The notes under the pieces are model-generated. The model saw only the letters and a program-made list of their open reading frames with translations, searched no databases and was not told where the DNA came from. Made by a program: the position numbers and the translations under genes. 64,000 nucleotides of DNA from Microbacteriaceae bacterium. Its GTDB lineage: Bacteria > Actinomycetota > Actinomycetes > Actinomycetales > Microbacteriaceae. The stretch spans positions 53,349 to 117,348 of the forward strand of contig JAHBTA010000006.1 in NCBI GenBank assembly GCA_019638805.1, given 5' to 3'. This document shows positions 18,787-28,619 of this stretch, piece by piece; the first letter of the stretch is position 1; the number at the start of each line of letters is the position of its first letter.

Positions 18787-18811
18787 GAGGCGTTCGCTAC
18801 GCGAACGCCTC
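18787..18811. terminator. Bidirectional hairpin between the PPK2 gene and menF
   Basis: An 11-bp perfect stem, GAGGCGTTCGC at 18787-18797 with GCGAACGCCTC at 18801-18811 and a 3-nt loop. The menF stop codon lies in the loop. It fits a shared terminator for the convergent genes, though no U-tract is present. Confidence 0.65.
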
Positions 18812-20029
18812 GGCTATCGGCCGGAACTTCATGCGCGTCTCGGCCAGTTCGCGCTCCGGGTCGGAGTCCGCGACGATGCCCGCCCCCGCGCAGGCCGTGA
18901 TCGTGCCGTCGGCCGCGACCTCGGCGCTGCGCAACGCGATGGCCCATTTGCCGTCACCGGTGCCGTCGACGTAGCCGACGGGCCCGCCGTAGCGCCCGCG
19001 GTCGAAGGGTTCGAGCTCCGCGATGAGGGAGAGCGCCGCGTCGCGCGGCGTGCCCGCGACCGCGGCGGTCGGGTGCAGGGCGCCCACCAGATCGAGGGCG
19101 CTCGACCCGTCGGCCAGGGGAGCCTCGATGTCGGTGGCCAGGTGCCACAGATTGGGCAGCTTGAGGGCGTACGGGATCTCGCTGGCGACGACCCCGCGCA
19201 CATGCGGACGCAGCGCGTCGACCACGCTCTCGACCGCGAAGCGGTGCTCGTCGACGTCCTTGGTCGAGGTGGCCAGCCCGAGCGCGGCATCCGCGTCGGC
19301 CGCAGCATCCGCGCCCCGCCCCGCGCTCCCCGCCAGCACGCGCGCCGTCACCGAGCCGTCCTTGACCCGCACCAGGGTCTCCGGGCTCGAACCGAGCAGC
19401 CCGTCGACGCAGAACGTCCAGGTGTCCGGGTAGCCCAGGGCCAGGTCGACCAGCACGCGTCGCAGGTCACCGCCCTCCGGGAGGTGCCCGGTGAGGTCGC
19501 GCGCCAGAACCACCTTCTCGAGCGCACCGCTCCGGATCCGGGCGAGCGCGGCATCCACCGCGGCTCGGTAGCCGTCGGCATCGAGCGCGCCGGGGTGCAG
19601 CACGACCCGGTACTCCGGCCCGAGCTCGGTCGCGGCGACCGGGTCGTCCGCGCCGTCGATCCGCGTGACCCAGGACACCCCGTCGCGGCGGCCGACGACC
19701 ACGCGCGGCACGATGAGCACGCTCGCGCCCGCCGAGTCGTCCGCGAAGGCGAAGGCGCCGAACGCCACCAGGCCGCTGCCCGACAGTCCGACCTCGTCGC
19801 GCACGGTCGCGGCCGCCGCGATCCGCTGCCAGGTCGCCGCCGCATCCCTAATGCGGTTGGGCCCCCGGAACTCCAGGCGCGCCGCCTCGCCCAGGCCCGC
19901 GATGCCCTCGCCGCGGCGCATGAACAGCAGGGGCCGGGATGCCGCGAGCAGCGGGAGCAGGGATGTCACGTTCTCGACCCGCTCCGTCACGACATCGAAA
20001 GCGGGAGTCTCGGCCTCGGGAACGATCAC
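18797..20029 (-). CDS. menF: Isochorismate synthase
   Basis: 410-aa chorismate-binding enzyme that starts menaquinone synthesis. The C-terminal catalytic half carries LEKVVLARDL near residue 178, SPETLVRV near 225, the His/Pro/Thr segment HPTAAVAGTPRDAAL near 312, and GAGIVADSDPERELAET near 376. These match MenF/EntC isochorismate synthases rather than anthranilate synthase. It is divergent from menG with 24 bp between starts, so the promoters must overlap. Confidence 0.93.
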   Translation of the reverse strand: MIVPEAETPAFDVVTERVENVTSLLPLLAASRPLLFMRRGEGIAGLGEAARLEFRGPNRIRDAAATWQRIAAAATVRDEVGLSGSGLVAFGAFAFADDSAGASVLIVPRVVVGRRDGVSWVTRIDGADDPVAATELGPEYRVVLHPGALDADGYRAAVDAALARIRSGALEKVVLARDLTGHLPEGGDLRRVLVDLALGYPDTWTFCVDGLLGSSPETLVRVKDGSVTARVLAGSAGRGADAAADADAALGLATSTKDVDEHRFAVESVVDALRPHVRGVVASEIPYALKLPNLWHLATDIEAPLADGSSALDLVGALHPTAAVAGTPRDAALSLIAELEPFDRGRYGGPVGYVDGTGDGKWAIALRSAEVAADGTITACAGAGIVADSDPERELAETRMKFRPIAEAFA

Positions 20030-20053
20030 CCCACCAGCCTAGGATGGGATGTC

Positions 20054-20803
20054 GTGAGCAGGGCCGACATGGACAAGCAGCCGGACGAGGTCGCCGGCAT
20101 GTTCGACGGCGTCGCCCGCCACTACGACCGCACCAACGCCATCATGTCGGTCGGCAACTCGGCGCTGTGGCGCGCGGCGACCGTGCGCGCGGTCGATCCG
20201 AAGCCAGGCGAGCGCGTGCTCGATGTGGCCGCCGGCACCGGGACGTCGTCCGCCGCGCTCGCCCGGAGCGGCGCCGAGGTCGTGGCCCTGGACTTCTCGG
20301 ACGGGATGATCGCGGAGGGGCGGAGGCGGCATCCCGGACTCGAGTTCGTGCAGGGCGACGCCGAGAAGCTGCCCTTCCCGGACGACTCCTTCGACGCCGT
20401 GACCATCAGCTTCGGGCTGCGCAACGTCGAGCACCCCAAGGTCGCGCTCGCCGAGATGTACCGGGTGCTGAAGCCCGGCGGGCGGTTGGTCGTGTGCGAG
20501 TTCAGCAAGCCGCCCCGGCCCATATTCCGCGCGGGGTATGCGGCCTACATGCGCTTCGTCATGCCGGTCGTCGCGACCGCCACGAGCTCAAACCGGGCGG
20601 CCTACGACTACCTGCGCGAGTCGATCCAGCAGTGGCCCGACCAGGGCACGCTGAGCGCCTGGATCCGCGGGGTGGGTTTCACGCGCGTGGCTTACCGCAA
20701 CCTCTCGGCGGGCGTCGTCGCGCTGCACCGCGGGCACAAGCCCGAGGACCCGGCCATCCGCGCCTCCACCGCGAAGCGCAGGCAGAGGCGGCAGGGCACG
20801 TGA
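20054..20803 (+). CDS. menG: Demethylmenaquinone methyltransferase
   Basis: 249 aa from GTG (or 244 aa from the ATG at 20069). A SAM methyltransferase of the UbiE/MenG family: MFDGVARHYDRTNAIMS near residue 16, SAM loop VLDVAAGTGTSS near 55, and the family signatures DAVTISFGLRNVEHP near 112 and RVLKPGGRLVVCEFSKP near 137. It performs the last methylation of menaquinone. The 3' end overlaps the polyprenyl synthase start by 4 bp. Confidence 0.95.
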   Translation: MSRADMDKQPDEVAGMFDGVARHYDRTNAIMSVGNSALWRAATVRAVDPKPGERVLDVAAGTGTSSAALARSGAEVVALDFSDGMIAEGRRRHPGLEFVQGDAEKLPFPDDSFDAVTISFGLRNVEHPKVALAEMYRVLKPGGRLVVCEFSKPPRPIFRAGYAAYMRFVMPVVATATSSNRAAYDYLRESIQQWPDQGTLSAWIRGVGFTRVAYRNLSAGVVALHRGHKPEDPAIRASTAKRRQRRQGT

Positions 20804-21870
20804 GCGCGGCCCGCCGCGGCGTCACGCTCGGCTCGGCCCTCGGGGTCGGCGAGCAGCTCTTCGCATCCGCCGACGAGCGCCGGTTCGCCGACGCCATCGA
20901 GCGAGGCCTCGACGAGGTCGAGCAAGGCCTCGTGCGGGAGCTGTCCTTCCACGACCAGGTCGCCGACGTGACCGCGCGCTACCTGCTGCAGGCGGGCGGC
21001 AAGCGCATCCGCCCCACGCTCACGCTGCTCACCGCGCAGCTCGGCCAGGGCAACAACCCGGATGTCATCACCGCGGCGCAGGCGGTCGAGATCACCCACC
21101 TCGGGTCGCTGTACCACGACGACGTCATGGACGAGGCGCAGCTGCGCCGCGGCGTCCCGAGCGCCCAGTCGGTGTGGGGCAACTCGGTCGCGATCCTGAC
21201 CGGCGATCTGCTGTTCGCGCGGGCGAGCGTGCTCATCGCGCGGCTCGGCGAGCGCGCCCTGACCATCCAGTCCGACACCTTCGAGCGCCTCGTGCTCGGC
21301 CAGCTGCACGAAACCGTCGGCCCGGCCGAGGGCGAGGACCCGGTCGCGCACTATCTGCAGGTGCTCTCCGACAAGACCGGGTCGCTCATCGCGGCGGCCG
21401 CGCTGGTCGGTGCCGTGTTCGGCGAGGCCGACGAGGCGTACCACGAACCGGTGCGCGCCTACGGCGAGAGCATCGGCGTCGCCTTTCAACTCATCGACGA
21501 CGTCATCGACCTGTCCTCCGAGTTCGAGCAGACCGGCAAGACCGCGGGCACCGACCTGCGTGCGGGCGTGCCGACCCTGCCCCTTCTGTACCTGCGCGAG
21601 CGGGCCGGGGCGGATGCCGGGGCCGCCTCGCTGCTGGCCCGCATCGAACGCGATGTGCACGGTCTCGATGACCCGCGCGACGCCGATGCCGCCGCCGACT
21701 TCGCCGACGCCGTCGCCGAGCTGCGCGACCACGAGGTCACGCGCGCGACCCTCGCCGAGGCCAGGCGCTGGTCGGCCGAGGCGGTCGCGGCCCTCCAGCC
21801 CCTGCCCGACGGACCCGTCAAGAAGGCGCTCACGCGGTTCGCCGAAGCCATCGTCGAGCGCACCAACTGA
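20800..21870 (+). CDS. Polyprenyl diphosphate synthase
   Basis: 356 aa starting at GTG. A trans-prenyltransferase with the first Asp-rich motif in LGSLYHDDVMDEAQLRRG near residue 104 (DDxxD) and the second in FQLIDDVIDL near residue 229. GGKRIRPTL near 66 binds the allylic substrate. It probably makes the long side chain of menaquinone; the residues before DDxxD suggest a long-chain product but length cannot be fixed. It is coupled to menG, which supports the pathway. Confidence 0.92.
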   Translation: MSAARRGVTLGSALGVGEQLFASADERRFADAIERGLDEVEQGLVRELSFHDQVADVTARYLLQAGGKRIRPTLTLLTAQLGQGNNPDVITAAQAVEITHLGSLYHDDVMDEAQLRRGVPSAQSVWGNSVAILTGDLLFARASVLIARLGERALTIQSDTFERLVLGQLHETVGPAEGEDPVAHYLQVLSDKTGSLIAAAALVGAVFGEADEAYHEPVRAYGESIGVAFQLIDDVIDLSSEFEQTGKTAGTDLRAGVPTLPLLYLRERAGADAGAASLLARIERDVHGLDDPRDADAAADFADAVAELRDHEVTRATLAEARRWSAEAVAALQPLPDGPVKKALTRFAEAIVERTN

Positions 21871-21899
21871 CCCCGACCGCCCCCAACGGAGATACCCCT

Positions 21900-23249
21900 G
21901 TGACCAAATTGCGACTCGCGATCGTCGGAGCCGGACCGGCCGGAATCTATGCGGCCGACATCCTGCTCAAGCACGAGCGCCCGTTCGAGGTGTCGATCGA
22001 CCTGTTCGACCAGCTGCCCGCCCCGTACGGCCTGGTTCGGTACGGGGTCGCGCCCGACCACCCGCGCATCAAGGGCATCATCACCGCCCTGCGCGAGGTG
22101 CTCGACCGCGGCGACATCCGCATCTTCGGCAACGTCCGGTTCGGCACCGACATCACGCTGGAGGACCTCAAGCGGCACTACAACGCGGTGATCTTCGCGA
22201 CCGGTGCGGTGCGGGATGCGGCGCTTGAGGTCCCGGGGATCGATGCGCCGGGCAGCTACGGGGCCGCCGATTTCGTGAGCTGGTACGACGGGCACCCGGA
22301 CTACCCGCGCGAGTGGCCGCTCGAGGCCCGGTCGGTCGCGGTGCTCGGCAACGGCAACGTGGCGCTCGATGTGGCGCGCATGCTGGCCAAGCACGCGGAC
22401 GACCTCCTGCCCACCGAGCTGCCCGCCAACGTGTATGAGGGGCTGCAGGCCTCGGCGATCACCGACGTGCACGTCTTCGGGCGCCGCGGGCCCATGCAGG
22501 TCAAGTTCACGCCGCTCGAGCTGCGCGAGTTGGGCGAGCTGCGCGACGTCGACATGATCGTCTACGACGAGGATTTCGACTACGACGAGGCGTCGCGCAA
22601 CGCGATCGAATCCAACAAGCAGGTCTTCGTGGTCGACAAGGTGCTGAGCCAGTGGCGTGAGCGCGAGGTCGGGAAGGCCTCGCGGCGCCTGCACCTGCAC
22701 TTCTACGCCCGGCCGGTCGAGGTGCTCACGGGTGACGACGGGCGCGTGTCCGCGTTCCGGTACGAGCGCACCGAGCCCGACGGCGCCGGCGGCGTGCGCG
22801 GCACCGGGGAGACGCGCGAGGTCGAGGTGCAGGCGGTATACCGCGCGGTCGGGTACTTCGGCTCCCCCCTGGACGAGGTGCCCTTCGACGAGCGGCGCGG
22901 GGTCATCCCGAACCACGAGGGTCGCGTGGTCAGCGGCGACGAAGTGGTGCCCGGCATGTACGCGACGGGCTGGATCAAGCGCGGACCGGTGGGCCTCATC
23001 GGGCACACCAAGTCCGACGCCATGGAGACCATCTCGCATGTGGTCAACGACCAGGCGAACTGGTGGAGCCCGGCCTCGCCCTCGGAGGACTCGGTGGTCG
23101 AGCTGCTGACATCGCGCGGCGTCGAGTACACCGACCTCGAGGGCTGGCACCGACTCGACGCCCACGAGATCGCCCTGGGCGAGCCGGAGGGCCGGGCCCG
23201 CATCAAGGTCGTCCCCCGCGAGGACATGGTGCGCATCGCCCGCGATTGA
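21900..23249 (+). CDS. Ferredoxin--NADP+ reductase (FprA/adrenodoxin reductase type)
   Basis: 449 aa starting at GTG after GGAGATACCCCT. The FAD dinucleotide motif AIVGAGPAGIYAAD begins at residue 7, the family signature APYGLVRYGVAPDHP lies near residue 41, and the NADP-binding VAVLGNGNVALDVARML near residue 147. The C-terminal YATGWIKRGPVGLIGHTKSD is diagnostic for adrenodoxin-reductase-like FprA. It transfers electrons between NADPH and ferredoxins. Confidence 0.93.
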   Translation: MTKLRLAIVGAGPAGIYAADILLKHERPFEVSIDLFDQLPAPYGLVRYGVAPDHPRIKGIITALREVLDRGDIRIFGNVRFGTDITLEDLKRHYNAVIFATGAVRDAALEVPGIDAPGSYGAADFVSWYDGHPDYPREWPLEARSVAVLGNGNVALDVARMLAKHADDLLPTELPANVYEGLQASAITDVHVFGRRGPMQVKFTPLELRELGELRDVDMIVYDEDFDYDEASRNAIESNKQVFVVDKVLSQWREREVGKASRRLHLHFYARPVEVLTGDDGRVSAFRYERTEPDGAGGVRGTGETREVEVQAVYRAVGYFGSPLDEVPFDERRGVIPNHEGRVVSGDEVVPGMYATGWIKRGPVGLIGHTKSDAMETISHVVNDQANWWSPASPSEDSVVELLTSRGVEYTDLEGWHRLDAHEIALGEPEGRARIKVVPREDMVRIARD

Positions 23250-23263
23250 GCCCGGCGGTCCGG

Positions 23264-24730
23264 CTACTGCACGGCGGCCGTGAGCCGGGCGATGTGGTTC
23301 AGGACGCGCAGGGGGAGCGGCCGCGACATCCACTGCTCGAGCGTGAGCTCGGTGCTGCGCTCGCGGTAGGACTCCTCGATGGCGCGCAGTTGCTCGAGGA
23401 AGTCGCCGCCGCGTACCATGACCGAGATCTCCAGGTCGAGGGTGAACGAGCGCATGTCGAGGTTGCTGGACCCGATGACCGAGAGCTGGTCGTCGATCGT
23501 GAAGTGCTTCGCGTGCAGGATCGTCGGCCGCTCGTAGCGGAAGATCCGCACGCCGGCCTGCAGCAGCTGCTCGTAGTAGCTGCACTGGGCGTGGAAGGCG
23601 AAGAACTGGTCGCCGATCTCGGGTACGAAGAGCTCCACCTCGATGCCCGACTGCGCTGCGGTCGTGATCGCGTAGAGCATCGAGTCGTCCGGCACGAAAT
23701 ACGGGGTCACGAGCACCACGCGCTCCTGGGCCGCGTAGACGAGCGAGTTGAACATCCGCAGGTTGTTCTCGCCGGGGAACCCCGGCCCCGAGGGCACCAC
23801 CTGGCAGTCCAGGTCGCCGTCGCCGTGGCGGCGGGCGGGCGCCGCCTCGCGCGTCAGCAGCTCGCCCGTCTCGGAGTACCAGTCGGTCACGAAGAGCGCG
23901 TCGATGCCGGCCACGACCGGGCCCTCGAAGCGCGCCATGTAGTCCTTCCAGTGCAACCCGCGTCGCCGGTTACGCCGGCGCTGATACGAGGTCTCGATGA
24001 TGTTCTGCGAGCCGGTGAAGGCCACCTCGCCGTCGATCACGAGCAGCTTGCGGTGGTTGCGCAGGTCCGGCCGCTGGATGAGCAGGCGCCAGGGCTGGAA
24101 GGGGAGCATCAGGTGCCAGGCGACCCCGGCATCCTTGAGCCACCGGATGGTGCGGCGATAGCCGGGGTAGCGCAGGCTCCCGACGTGGTCGAGCAGCACG
24201 CGAACCCGGACCCCGCGGGCGACCGCGGCCCCGAGCGCGTCGAAGAACGGCCGCGTGGTGTCGTCCATCGACATGATGTAGAACTCGGCGTGGATGGTCT
24301 GCTCGGCCAGCTCGATCTCGGCGATCATCTGCTCGAGCGAGACCTGGTTGTCCGCCCACATGTGCGCCGAGTTGCCGCCGACCAGGGGCATGGATCCGAG
24401 GGTGCGGTTGAGCTCGACGATCGGTTCCAGCCAGGGCGGCCACGGGGGGTCGCGCTTGACCTTCTCGAAGCCCTCCGTGGTCTCGAGGATCAACGCGCTG
24501 ACCTCGCGCTGCCGGCGACGCCGGTTGCGCGGAAGCCGGGCCCGGCCGAACAGCAGGAAGAGCAGCAGGCCGACGTAGGGCTGCAGGAAGATCAGTAGCA
24601 GCCAGGCCAGCGCGGTCTGCGGCCGCCGGTTGCGCGGGACGAAGATCAACGCCCCCACCCGGATCGCGATGTCGAGGACGAGCGCGACGATGCCCAGCGC
24701 GAACGCCAGGTCCGGGTGGAGGTCGATCAC
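23264..24730 (-). CDS. cls: Cardiolipin synthase (PLD superfamily)
   Basis: 488 aa starting at GTG (24730). Two N-terminal membrane helices (residues 8-30 and 40-62; [22 protein letters not shown]) precede two phospholipase D domains with HKD motifs: [18 protein letters not shown] near residue 225 and [18 protein letters not shown] near residue 400. It condenses phosphatidylglycerol to cardiolipin at the membrane. Its start overlaps the YajQ stop by 3 bp, so the two genes are coupled. Confidence 0.93.
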   Translation of the reverse strand: MIDLHPDLAFALGIVALVLDIAIRVGALIFVPRNRRPQTALAWLLLIFLQPYVGLLLFLLFGRARLPRNRRRRQREVSALILETTEGFEKVKRDPPWPPWLEPIVELNRTLGSMPLVGGNSAHMWADNQVSLEQMIAEIELAEQTIHAEFYIMSMDDTTRPFFDALGAAVARGVRVRVLLDHVGSLRYPGYRRTIRWLKDAGVAWHLMLPFQPWRLLIQRPDLRNHRKLLVIDGEVAFTGSQNIIETSYQRRRNRRRGLHWKDYMARFEGPVVAGIDALFVTDWYSETGELLTREAAPARRHGDGDLDCQVVPSGPGFPGENNLRMFNSLVYAAQERVVLVTPYFVPDDSMLYAITTAAQSGIEVELFVPEIGDQFFAFHAQCSYYEQLLQAGVRIFRYERPTILHAKHFTIDDQLSVIGSSNLDMRSFTLDLEISVMVRGGDFLEQLRAIEESYRERSTELTLEQWMSRPLPLRVLNHIARLTAAVQ

Positions 24731-25215
24731 CGCATGTTCACGAACTGCAGCGCGACGTCGAGGTCCTTGCCCTTGAGCAGTGCGATGACCGCCTGGAGGT
24801 CGTCGCGGCTCTTGGACTGCACGCGCAGTTCGTCGCCCTGGATCTGGCTCTTGACCGACTTGGGGCCCTCGTCGCGGATGATCTTGCTGATCTTCTTCGC
24901 GTCCTCGCTGCCGATGCCGTTCTTCATGCGCGCCTCGATGCGGTACTCCTTGCCGCTCGGGAACGGGGCGCCGGCGTCGAGCGAGCGCAGCGAGATGCCG
25001 CGTTTGATGAGCTTCTGCTCGAACACCTCGAGCACGGCCTTGACCCGCTCCTCGGCGTTCGCCTTCATCAGGATCTTCTCGCCGCTGAACTCGATCGAGG
25101 CACCCACGTTCTTGAAGTCGTAGCGCTGCGCGATCTCCTTCTGCGCCTGGCTGAGGGCGTTCTGGGTCTCCATCGGGTCGACCTTGCTCACGATGTCGAA
25201 AGAGGAATCTGCCAT
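24727..25215 (-). CDS. YajQ-family nucleotide-binding protein
   Basis: 162 aa from the ATG at 25215. Typical YajQ/DUF520 segments are [13 protein letters not shown] at the start, [14 protein letters not shown] near residue 31, and the C-terminal [19 protein letters not shown] with [11 protein letters not shown]. Homologues bind cyclic di-GMP or nucleotides in some species. In this lineage the ligand is not established. It is divergent from the transglycosylase gene. Confidence 0.92.
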   Translation of the reverse strand: MADSSFDIVSKVDPMETQNALSQAQKEIAQRYDFKNVGASIEFSGEKILMKANAEERVKAVLEVFEQKLIKRGISLRSLDAGAPFPSGKEYRIEARMKNGIGSEDAKKISKIIRDEGPKSVKSQIQGDELRVQSKSRDDLQAVIALLKGKDLDVALQFVNMR

Positions 25216-25237
25216 GCCGCCATGGTAGGACCGATGG

Positions 25238-26005
25238 GTGCATCGGCCCTCGACCATCGCGCTGCTCTCGGTGGGAGCGGTCATGGGGCTGTGCGCGATC
25301 GTGGCCTTCGTGCTCGTGGTGCTGGCCCCGGTGACCCCTGCGTCGACCCCGGCCGAGCCGCTGCCGCAGGCGGAGGACCCCACCTGGGCGCCGCCCGCCG
25401 AGCCGCCGCTCGCGGCGGCGGAGCACGGCTCCGGGATTCAGACGCGAGTGGATGCGGACTGGGCCGCGCAGACGGCCGCGGCCACCGGCATCCCGGTTCG
25501 CGCTCTCGTGGCATACGCCGGGGCCGCCATGGTCAAGGCCGAGCAGATGCCCGAATGCGGGCTGTCCTGGTCGACCCTCGCCGGCGTCGGGGCGATCGAG
25601 AGCGATCACGGCCGGCACGGCGGATCGATGCTGGACGCGGGCGGCACGGCGGTCCCGGGCATCTTCGGGATCGCGCTCGACGGGGTGAGCACGGCGCACA
25701 TCCCGGACAGCGACGGCGGCGCGATCGACGGCGACGCGGAGTACGACCGGGCCGTCGGGCCCATGCAGCTCATCCCGCAGACCTGGCGCAATTGGCATGT
25801 CGACGGTGGCGCGGACGGCGTGGAGGACCCGCAGAACATCGACGACGCGGCCCTCGCGGCGGCGAACTACCTGTGCCGCTCGGCGATCGACATGGACACC
25901 GAGGCGGGGTGGCGCGCGGCGATCTCCTCGTACAACGGCTCGGAGTCGTACCTGCGCGCCGTGGCCGGGGCGGCCGTGGAGTACACGGACCTCGCCGGGG
26001 GCTGA
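25238..26005 (+). CDS. Secreted lytic transglycosylase-like protein
   Basis: 255 aa starting at GTG. The N-terminal hydrophobic segment (residues 7-30) is a signal or anchor, and a Pro-rich linker follows. The catalytic domain begins near residue 85: [13 protein letters not shown] carries the candidate catalytic Glu, and [13 protein letters not shown] and [11 protein letters not shown] are the other SLT-fold signatures. It probably cleaves peptidoglycan. It ends shortly before tRNA-Tyr. Confidence 0.88.
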   Translation: MHRPSTIALLSVGAVMGLCAIVAFVLVVLAPVTPASTPAEPLPQAEDPTWAPPAEPPLAAAEHGSGIQTRVDADWAAQTAAATGIPVRALVAYAGAAMVKAEQMPECGLSWSTLAGVGAIESDHGRHGGSMLDAGGTAVPGIFGIALDGVSTAHIPDSDGGAIDGDAEYDRAVGPMQLIPQTWRNWHVDGGADGVEDPQNIDDAALAAANYLCRSAIDMDTEAGWRAAISSYNGSESYLRAVAGAAVEYTDLAGG

Positions 26006-26042
26006 TCCCCTGTAGCATTGTCGGGCGCCTCAGGGCGCGCCC

Positions 26043-26127
26043 GGCGAGTTACCCAAGCGGCCAAAGGGATCTGACTGTAAATCAGACTGCTCTGCATTCG
26101 GGGGTTCGAATCCCTCACTCGCCACCA
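26043..26127 (+). tRNA. tRNA-Tyr (anticodon GTA)
   Basis: Acceptor GGCGAGT pairs with ACTCGCC. The anticodon stem TCTGA/TCAGA encloses CTGTAAA (GTA at 26077-26079). A long variable arm (class II) and T-loop GGTTCGAATCC are present. The 3' CCA is encoded (26125-26127). Confidence 0.97.
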
Positions 26128-26141
26128 GATTGCAGCACCGG

Positions 26142-26939
26142 CTACACCGTGCTCGCAGCGAGCTCCGGAGAATTCGGGTCCCGCCGGCGCAGGTCGAACG
26201 CGACGATGGCGGCGACGATCACCTGAAGCACCACGGTGATCCAGAAGAGCACCAGGCCCGAGGTCATCACGCCGGTGAAGGCGATCATCACATCGGTGAA
26301 TCCGTGGAACAACGCGACGATCAGGACGCTTCCGCGTGCGCGATTGAAGAGCCACCCGATCACGACCGAGGTCGCAATGGTCGAGATCAGGAAGCCGATG
26401 AACGGGATCGTCGACTGGAAGCTGCCGGGGATGAAGAACAGAGGGAGATGCCACAGGCCCCAGAGGACGCCGAGAACGAGGGACGCCACGAGCGGGTCGA
26501 ACCGGCGTTGCAGCCGGGGAAGAGCGTAACCGCGCCATGCGGTCTCTTCGGTGATCAGCCACTCCCAGGTGTTGAGCAGGAGCGCCACGATCAACCCACC
26601 GACGGGAAGCAGCACGCCGACCTGTGCCGGTACCCCGATGAGGAGCCCGATTCCGACGAGGGCGGCTCCCAGCGCGACGGGCAGCCCGACGGCGAGCACG
26701 TACCAGCGCCAGCTCACCTTGACGCGGATGAGCCGGAGGAGCAGGTCCTTCACCGCCGGCCATCCGCCGGTGAGCGCAGCCGTGCCGTAGGTCGCGACGG
26801 GCAGAGCGACCCAGAAGGCCAGCGACTCGGGGACGTGCCACCCGATGAGTCCGGCGTTCTCGGCAATCGACGTCCCCCAGACGAACCAGGGGAGAGCGAA
26901 TGCGGCGATGAAGAAGATGATCAACGGGTGGCGCTTCAT
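26142..26939 (-). CDS. CPBP-family intramembrane protease
   Basis: 265 aa with about eight hydrophobic segments. The Abi/CPBP motifs are TEETAWRGYALPRLQ near residue 145 (EExxxR), GLWHLPLF near 183, and FHGFTDVM near 233, which together supply the Glu/His active site of Rce1-like proteases. Substrate unknown. It overlaps the upstream TMEM175-like gene by 4 bp and is translated after it. Confidence 0.9.
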   Translation of the reverse strand: MKRHPLIIFFIAAFALPWFVWGTSIAENAGLIGWHVPESLAFWVALPVATYGTAALTGGWPAVKDLLLRLIRVKVSWRWYVLAVGLPVALGAALVGIGLLIGVPAQVGVLLPVGGLIVALLLNTWEWLITEETAWRGYALPRLQRRFDPLVASLVLGVLWGLWHLPLFFIPGSFQSTIPFIGFLISTIATSVVIGWLFNRARGSVLIVALFHGFTDVMIAFTGVMTSGLVLFWITVVLQVIVAAIVAFDLRRRDPNSPELAASTV

Positions 26940-27595
26940 TGCGCAGTCCTCTCGGTCGGGTTCTGTTCTGATCGGGTTCTGTAGATCCGGGTGATGACGA
27001 ACGACACGGGAAGAGCGAGAATCCAGCTGATCTCAGCGACCGTCGGCCCCGCGACGAGGGCCAGGGGGATGGAGAGCAGGAAGATGCCCGGAATCGGGAA
27101 GGACTGGACGAGCACATACCGGAAGACGCCGACCGGGAGTGCCGGGTCGATCAGCTTCTTGTGCCACGCGTAGATCCAGATCGCGCTGAGCAGGCAGCCC
27201 ACCAGGCAGATGGTCGCGGCGTAGATGTAGACACTGAGGGCGCTGTCGCCGTATGCGCCGAGGATGCCGGTGGGCAGGGGGATCGAGGCGACGAAGAGCA
27301 GCAGCAGGAGGTTGAGTCGCACGAGGTTCTGGTCGTGCCTCACGATCGCGCGGAACTTCCGGTGGTGGGACATCCAGACGATTCCGACGACCAGGAAGCT
27401 CAGCATGAACGTGAGGTACCCCGGAACCAACTCGGCGAGAGCGGGTCCGAGGTCCGCGACATCCACTTCGGGAACGCGCAGTTCGACGATGAGAAGCGTC
27501 ATGGCGATCGCGAAAACCGCGTCGCTGAAGAACACGAGCCGATCCATGGATTCGCCCGAGGCGAGCATTGCCAGGTACGTGCGGTAGGTCTTCAT
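26936..27595 (-). CDS. TMEM175/DUF1211-family membrane protein
   Basis: 219 aa from the ATG at 27595. The signature RLVFFSDAVFAIAMTLLIVE near residue 20 (FSD motif) identifies the DUF1211/TMEM175 potassium-channel family, with six hydrophobic segments in total. Bacterial members are reported K+ channels; conduction here is inferred. It heads a two-gene unit with the CPBP protease. Confidence 0.88.
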   Translation of the reverse strand: MKTYRTYLAMLASGESMDRLVFFSDAVFAIAMTLLIVELRVPEVDVADLGPALAELVPGYLTFMLSFLVVGIVWMSHHRKFRAIVRHDQNLVRLNLLLLLFVASIPLPTGILGAYGDSALSVYIYAATICLVGCLLSAIWIYAWHKKLIDPALPVGVFRYVLVQSFPIPGIFLLSIPLALVAGPTVAEISWILALPVSFVITRIYRTRSEQNPTERTAQ

Positions 27596-27694
27596 CGATC
27601 CACTGGTGGGGGAGCAGTAGCCGGGGTGCGTCGCCAGTATCCACCCATCCGGGTCCCCGCGCACCGTCCAGGCTCGGACTGCTTGACTGGCGGC

Positions 27695-28546
27695 ATGAGC
27701 GCAGAACTCCTGACCCTCGCCACGTCGATCGCCGTCGAGGCCGGGGAGCTCGCCGCCCGCCGCCGGCGTGAGGGTGTCGAGGTCGCCGCGACCAAGTCGA
27801 CGGTGGTCGATGTCGTCACGGAGGCCGACCGCGAGGTGGAGCGTCTCATCCGGGGACGCATCGCGGACGCCCGGCCCGGCGACGGCATCCTGGGCGAGGA
27901 GGGCGGCGGTCACTCGGGCACCAGCGGACTGACCTGGGTGGTCGACCCGATCGACGGCACCACCAACTATCTGTACGGCATCCCGCACTACGCGGTGAGC
28001 ATCGCCGTCGTCGAGGGAGAGCCCGACCCGCTGACCTGGCGCGCCCTCGCCGGCGTCGTGCACAACCCGGCGATCGGGGAGACCTTCTGGGCCGAGGCCG
28101 GGTCGGGGGCGTGGGTCTCCGGGGGAGACCCCCCTGCGGGACCCTCCGCGGCGGGGGAGCCGATCCGGGTCGCGGACCCGGTGCCGCTCGGCAGCGCCCT
28201 CATCGGGACCGGGTTCGCCTACGACTCCCGGATGCGTGGAGTCCAGGGCGGGATCGTGGCGGCCCTGCTGCCCCAGGTGCGCGACATCAGGAGGCAGGGC
28301 ACCGCATCCCTGGATCTGTGCTTCGTGGCGTGCGGTCGGCTGGACGCGTTCTTCGAGCGCACGCTCAGCCCGTGGGACCACGCGGCGGGCGCGCTCATCG
28401 CCCGCGAGGCGGGTGCGGTCGTCACGGGCCGGGGGGATGCCGCGCCGAGTCGCGACTTCATCCTCGCCGCCCAGCCGGCCCTCGCCCCGATCCTCCTGGC
28501 GGAGCTCGACGCGCTCGGTGTGGCCGATGCGCCCCTACCCGGTTAA
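27695..28546 (+). CDS. Inositol monophosphatase family protein
   Basis: 283 aa. Metal-binding motifs are GEEGGG near residue 67 and WVVDPIDGTTNYLYGIP near residue 80 (DPxDGT). The second signature SPWDHAAGALIAREAGAVV lies near residue 227. These are complete for Mg-dependent IMPase/SuhB-type phosphatases. Substrate could be inositol phosphate, histidinol phosphate or another sugar phosphate. Residues 147-160 (GGDPPAGPSAAGE) are a small insertion. Confidence 0.9.
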   Translation: MSAELLTLATSIAVEAGELAARRRREGVEVAATKSTVVDVVTEADREVERLIRGRIADARPGDGILGEEGGGHSGTSGLTWVVDPIDGTTNYLYGIPHYAVSIAVVEGEPDPLTWRALAGVVHNPAIGETFWAEAGSGAWVSGGDPPAGPSAAGEPIRVADPVPLGSALIGTGFAYDSRMRGVQGGIVAALLPQVRDIRRQGTASLDLCFVACGRLDAFFERTLSPWDHAAGALIAREAGAVVTGRGDAAPSRDFILAAQPALAPILLAELDALGVADAPLPG

Positions 28547-28565
28547 GCTTGACCGGTCGCCTCAG

Positions 28566-28597
28566 GCCGCACGGTGAACCAGCCGCACGGTGAACCA
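28566..28597. repeat. Tandem 16-bp repeat before the first M23 gene
   Basis: GCCGCACGGTGAACCA occurs twice in tandem (28566-28581 and 28582-28597), and a degenerate third start follows. It lies just before the ribosome binding site of the M23 gene at 28620. Confidence 0.75.
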
Positions 28598-28619
28598 GCC
28601 GCGAGGTGAGGGGAGTGCC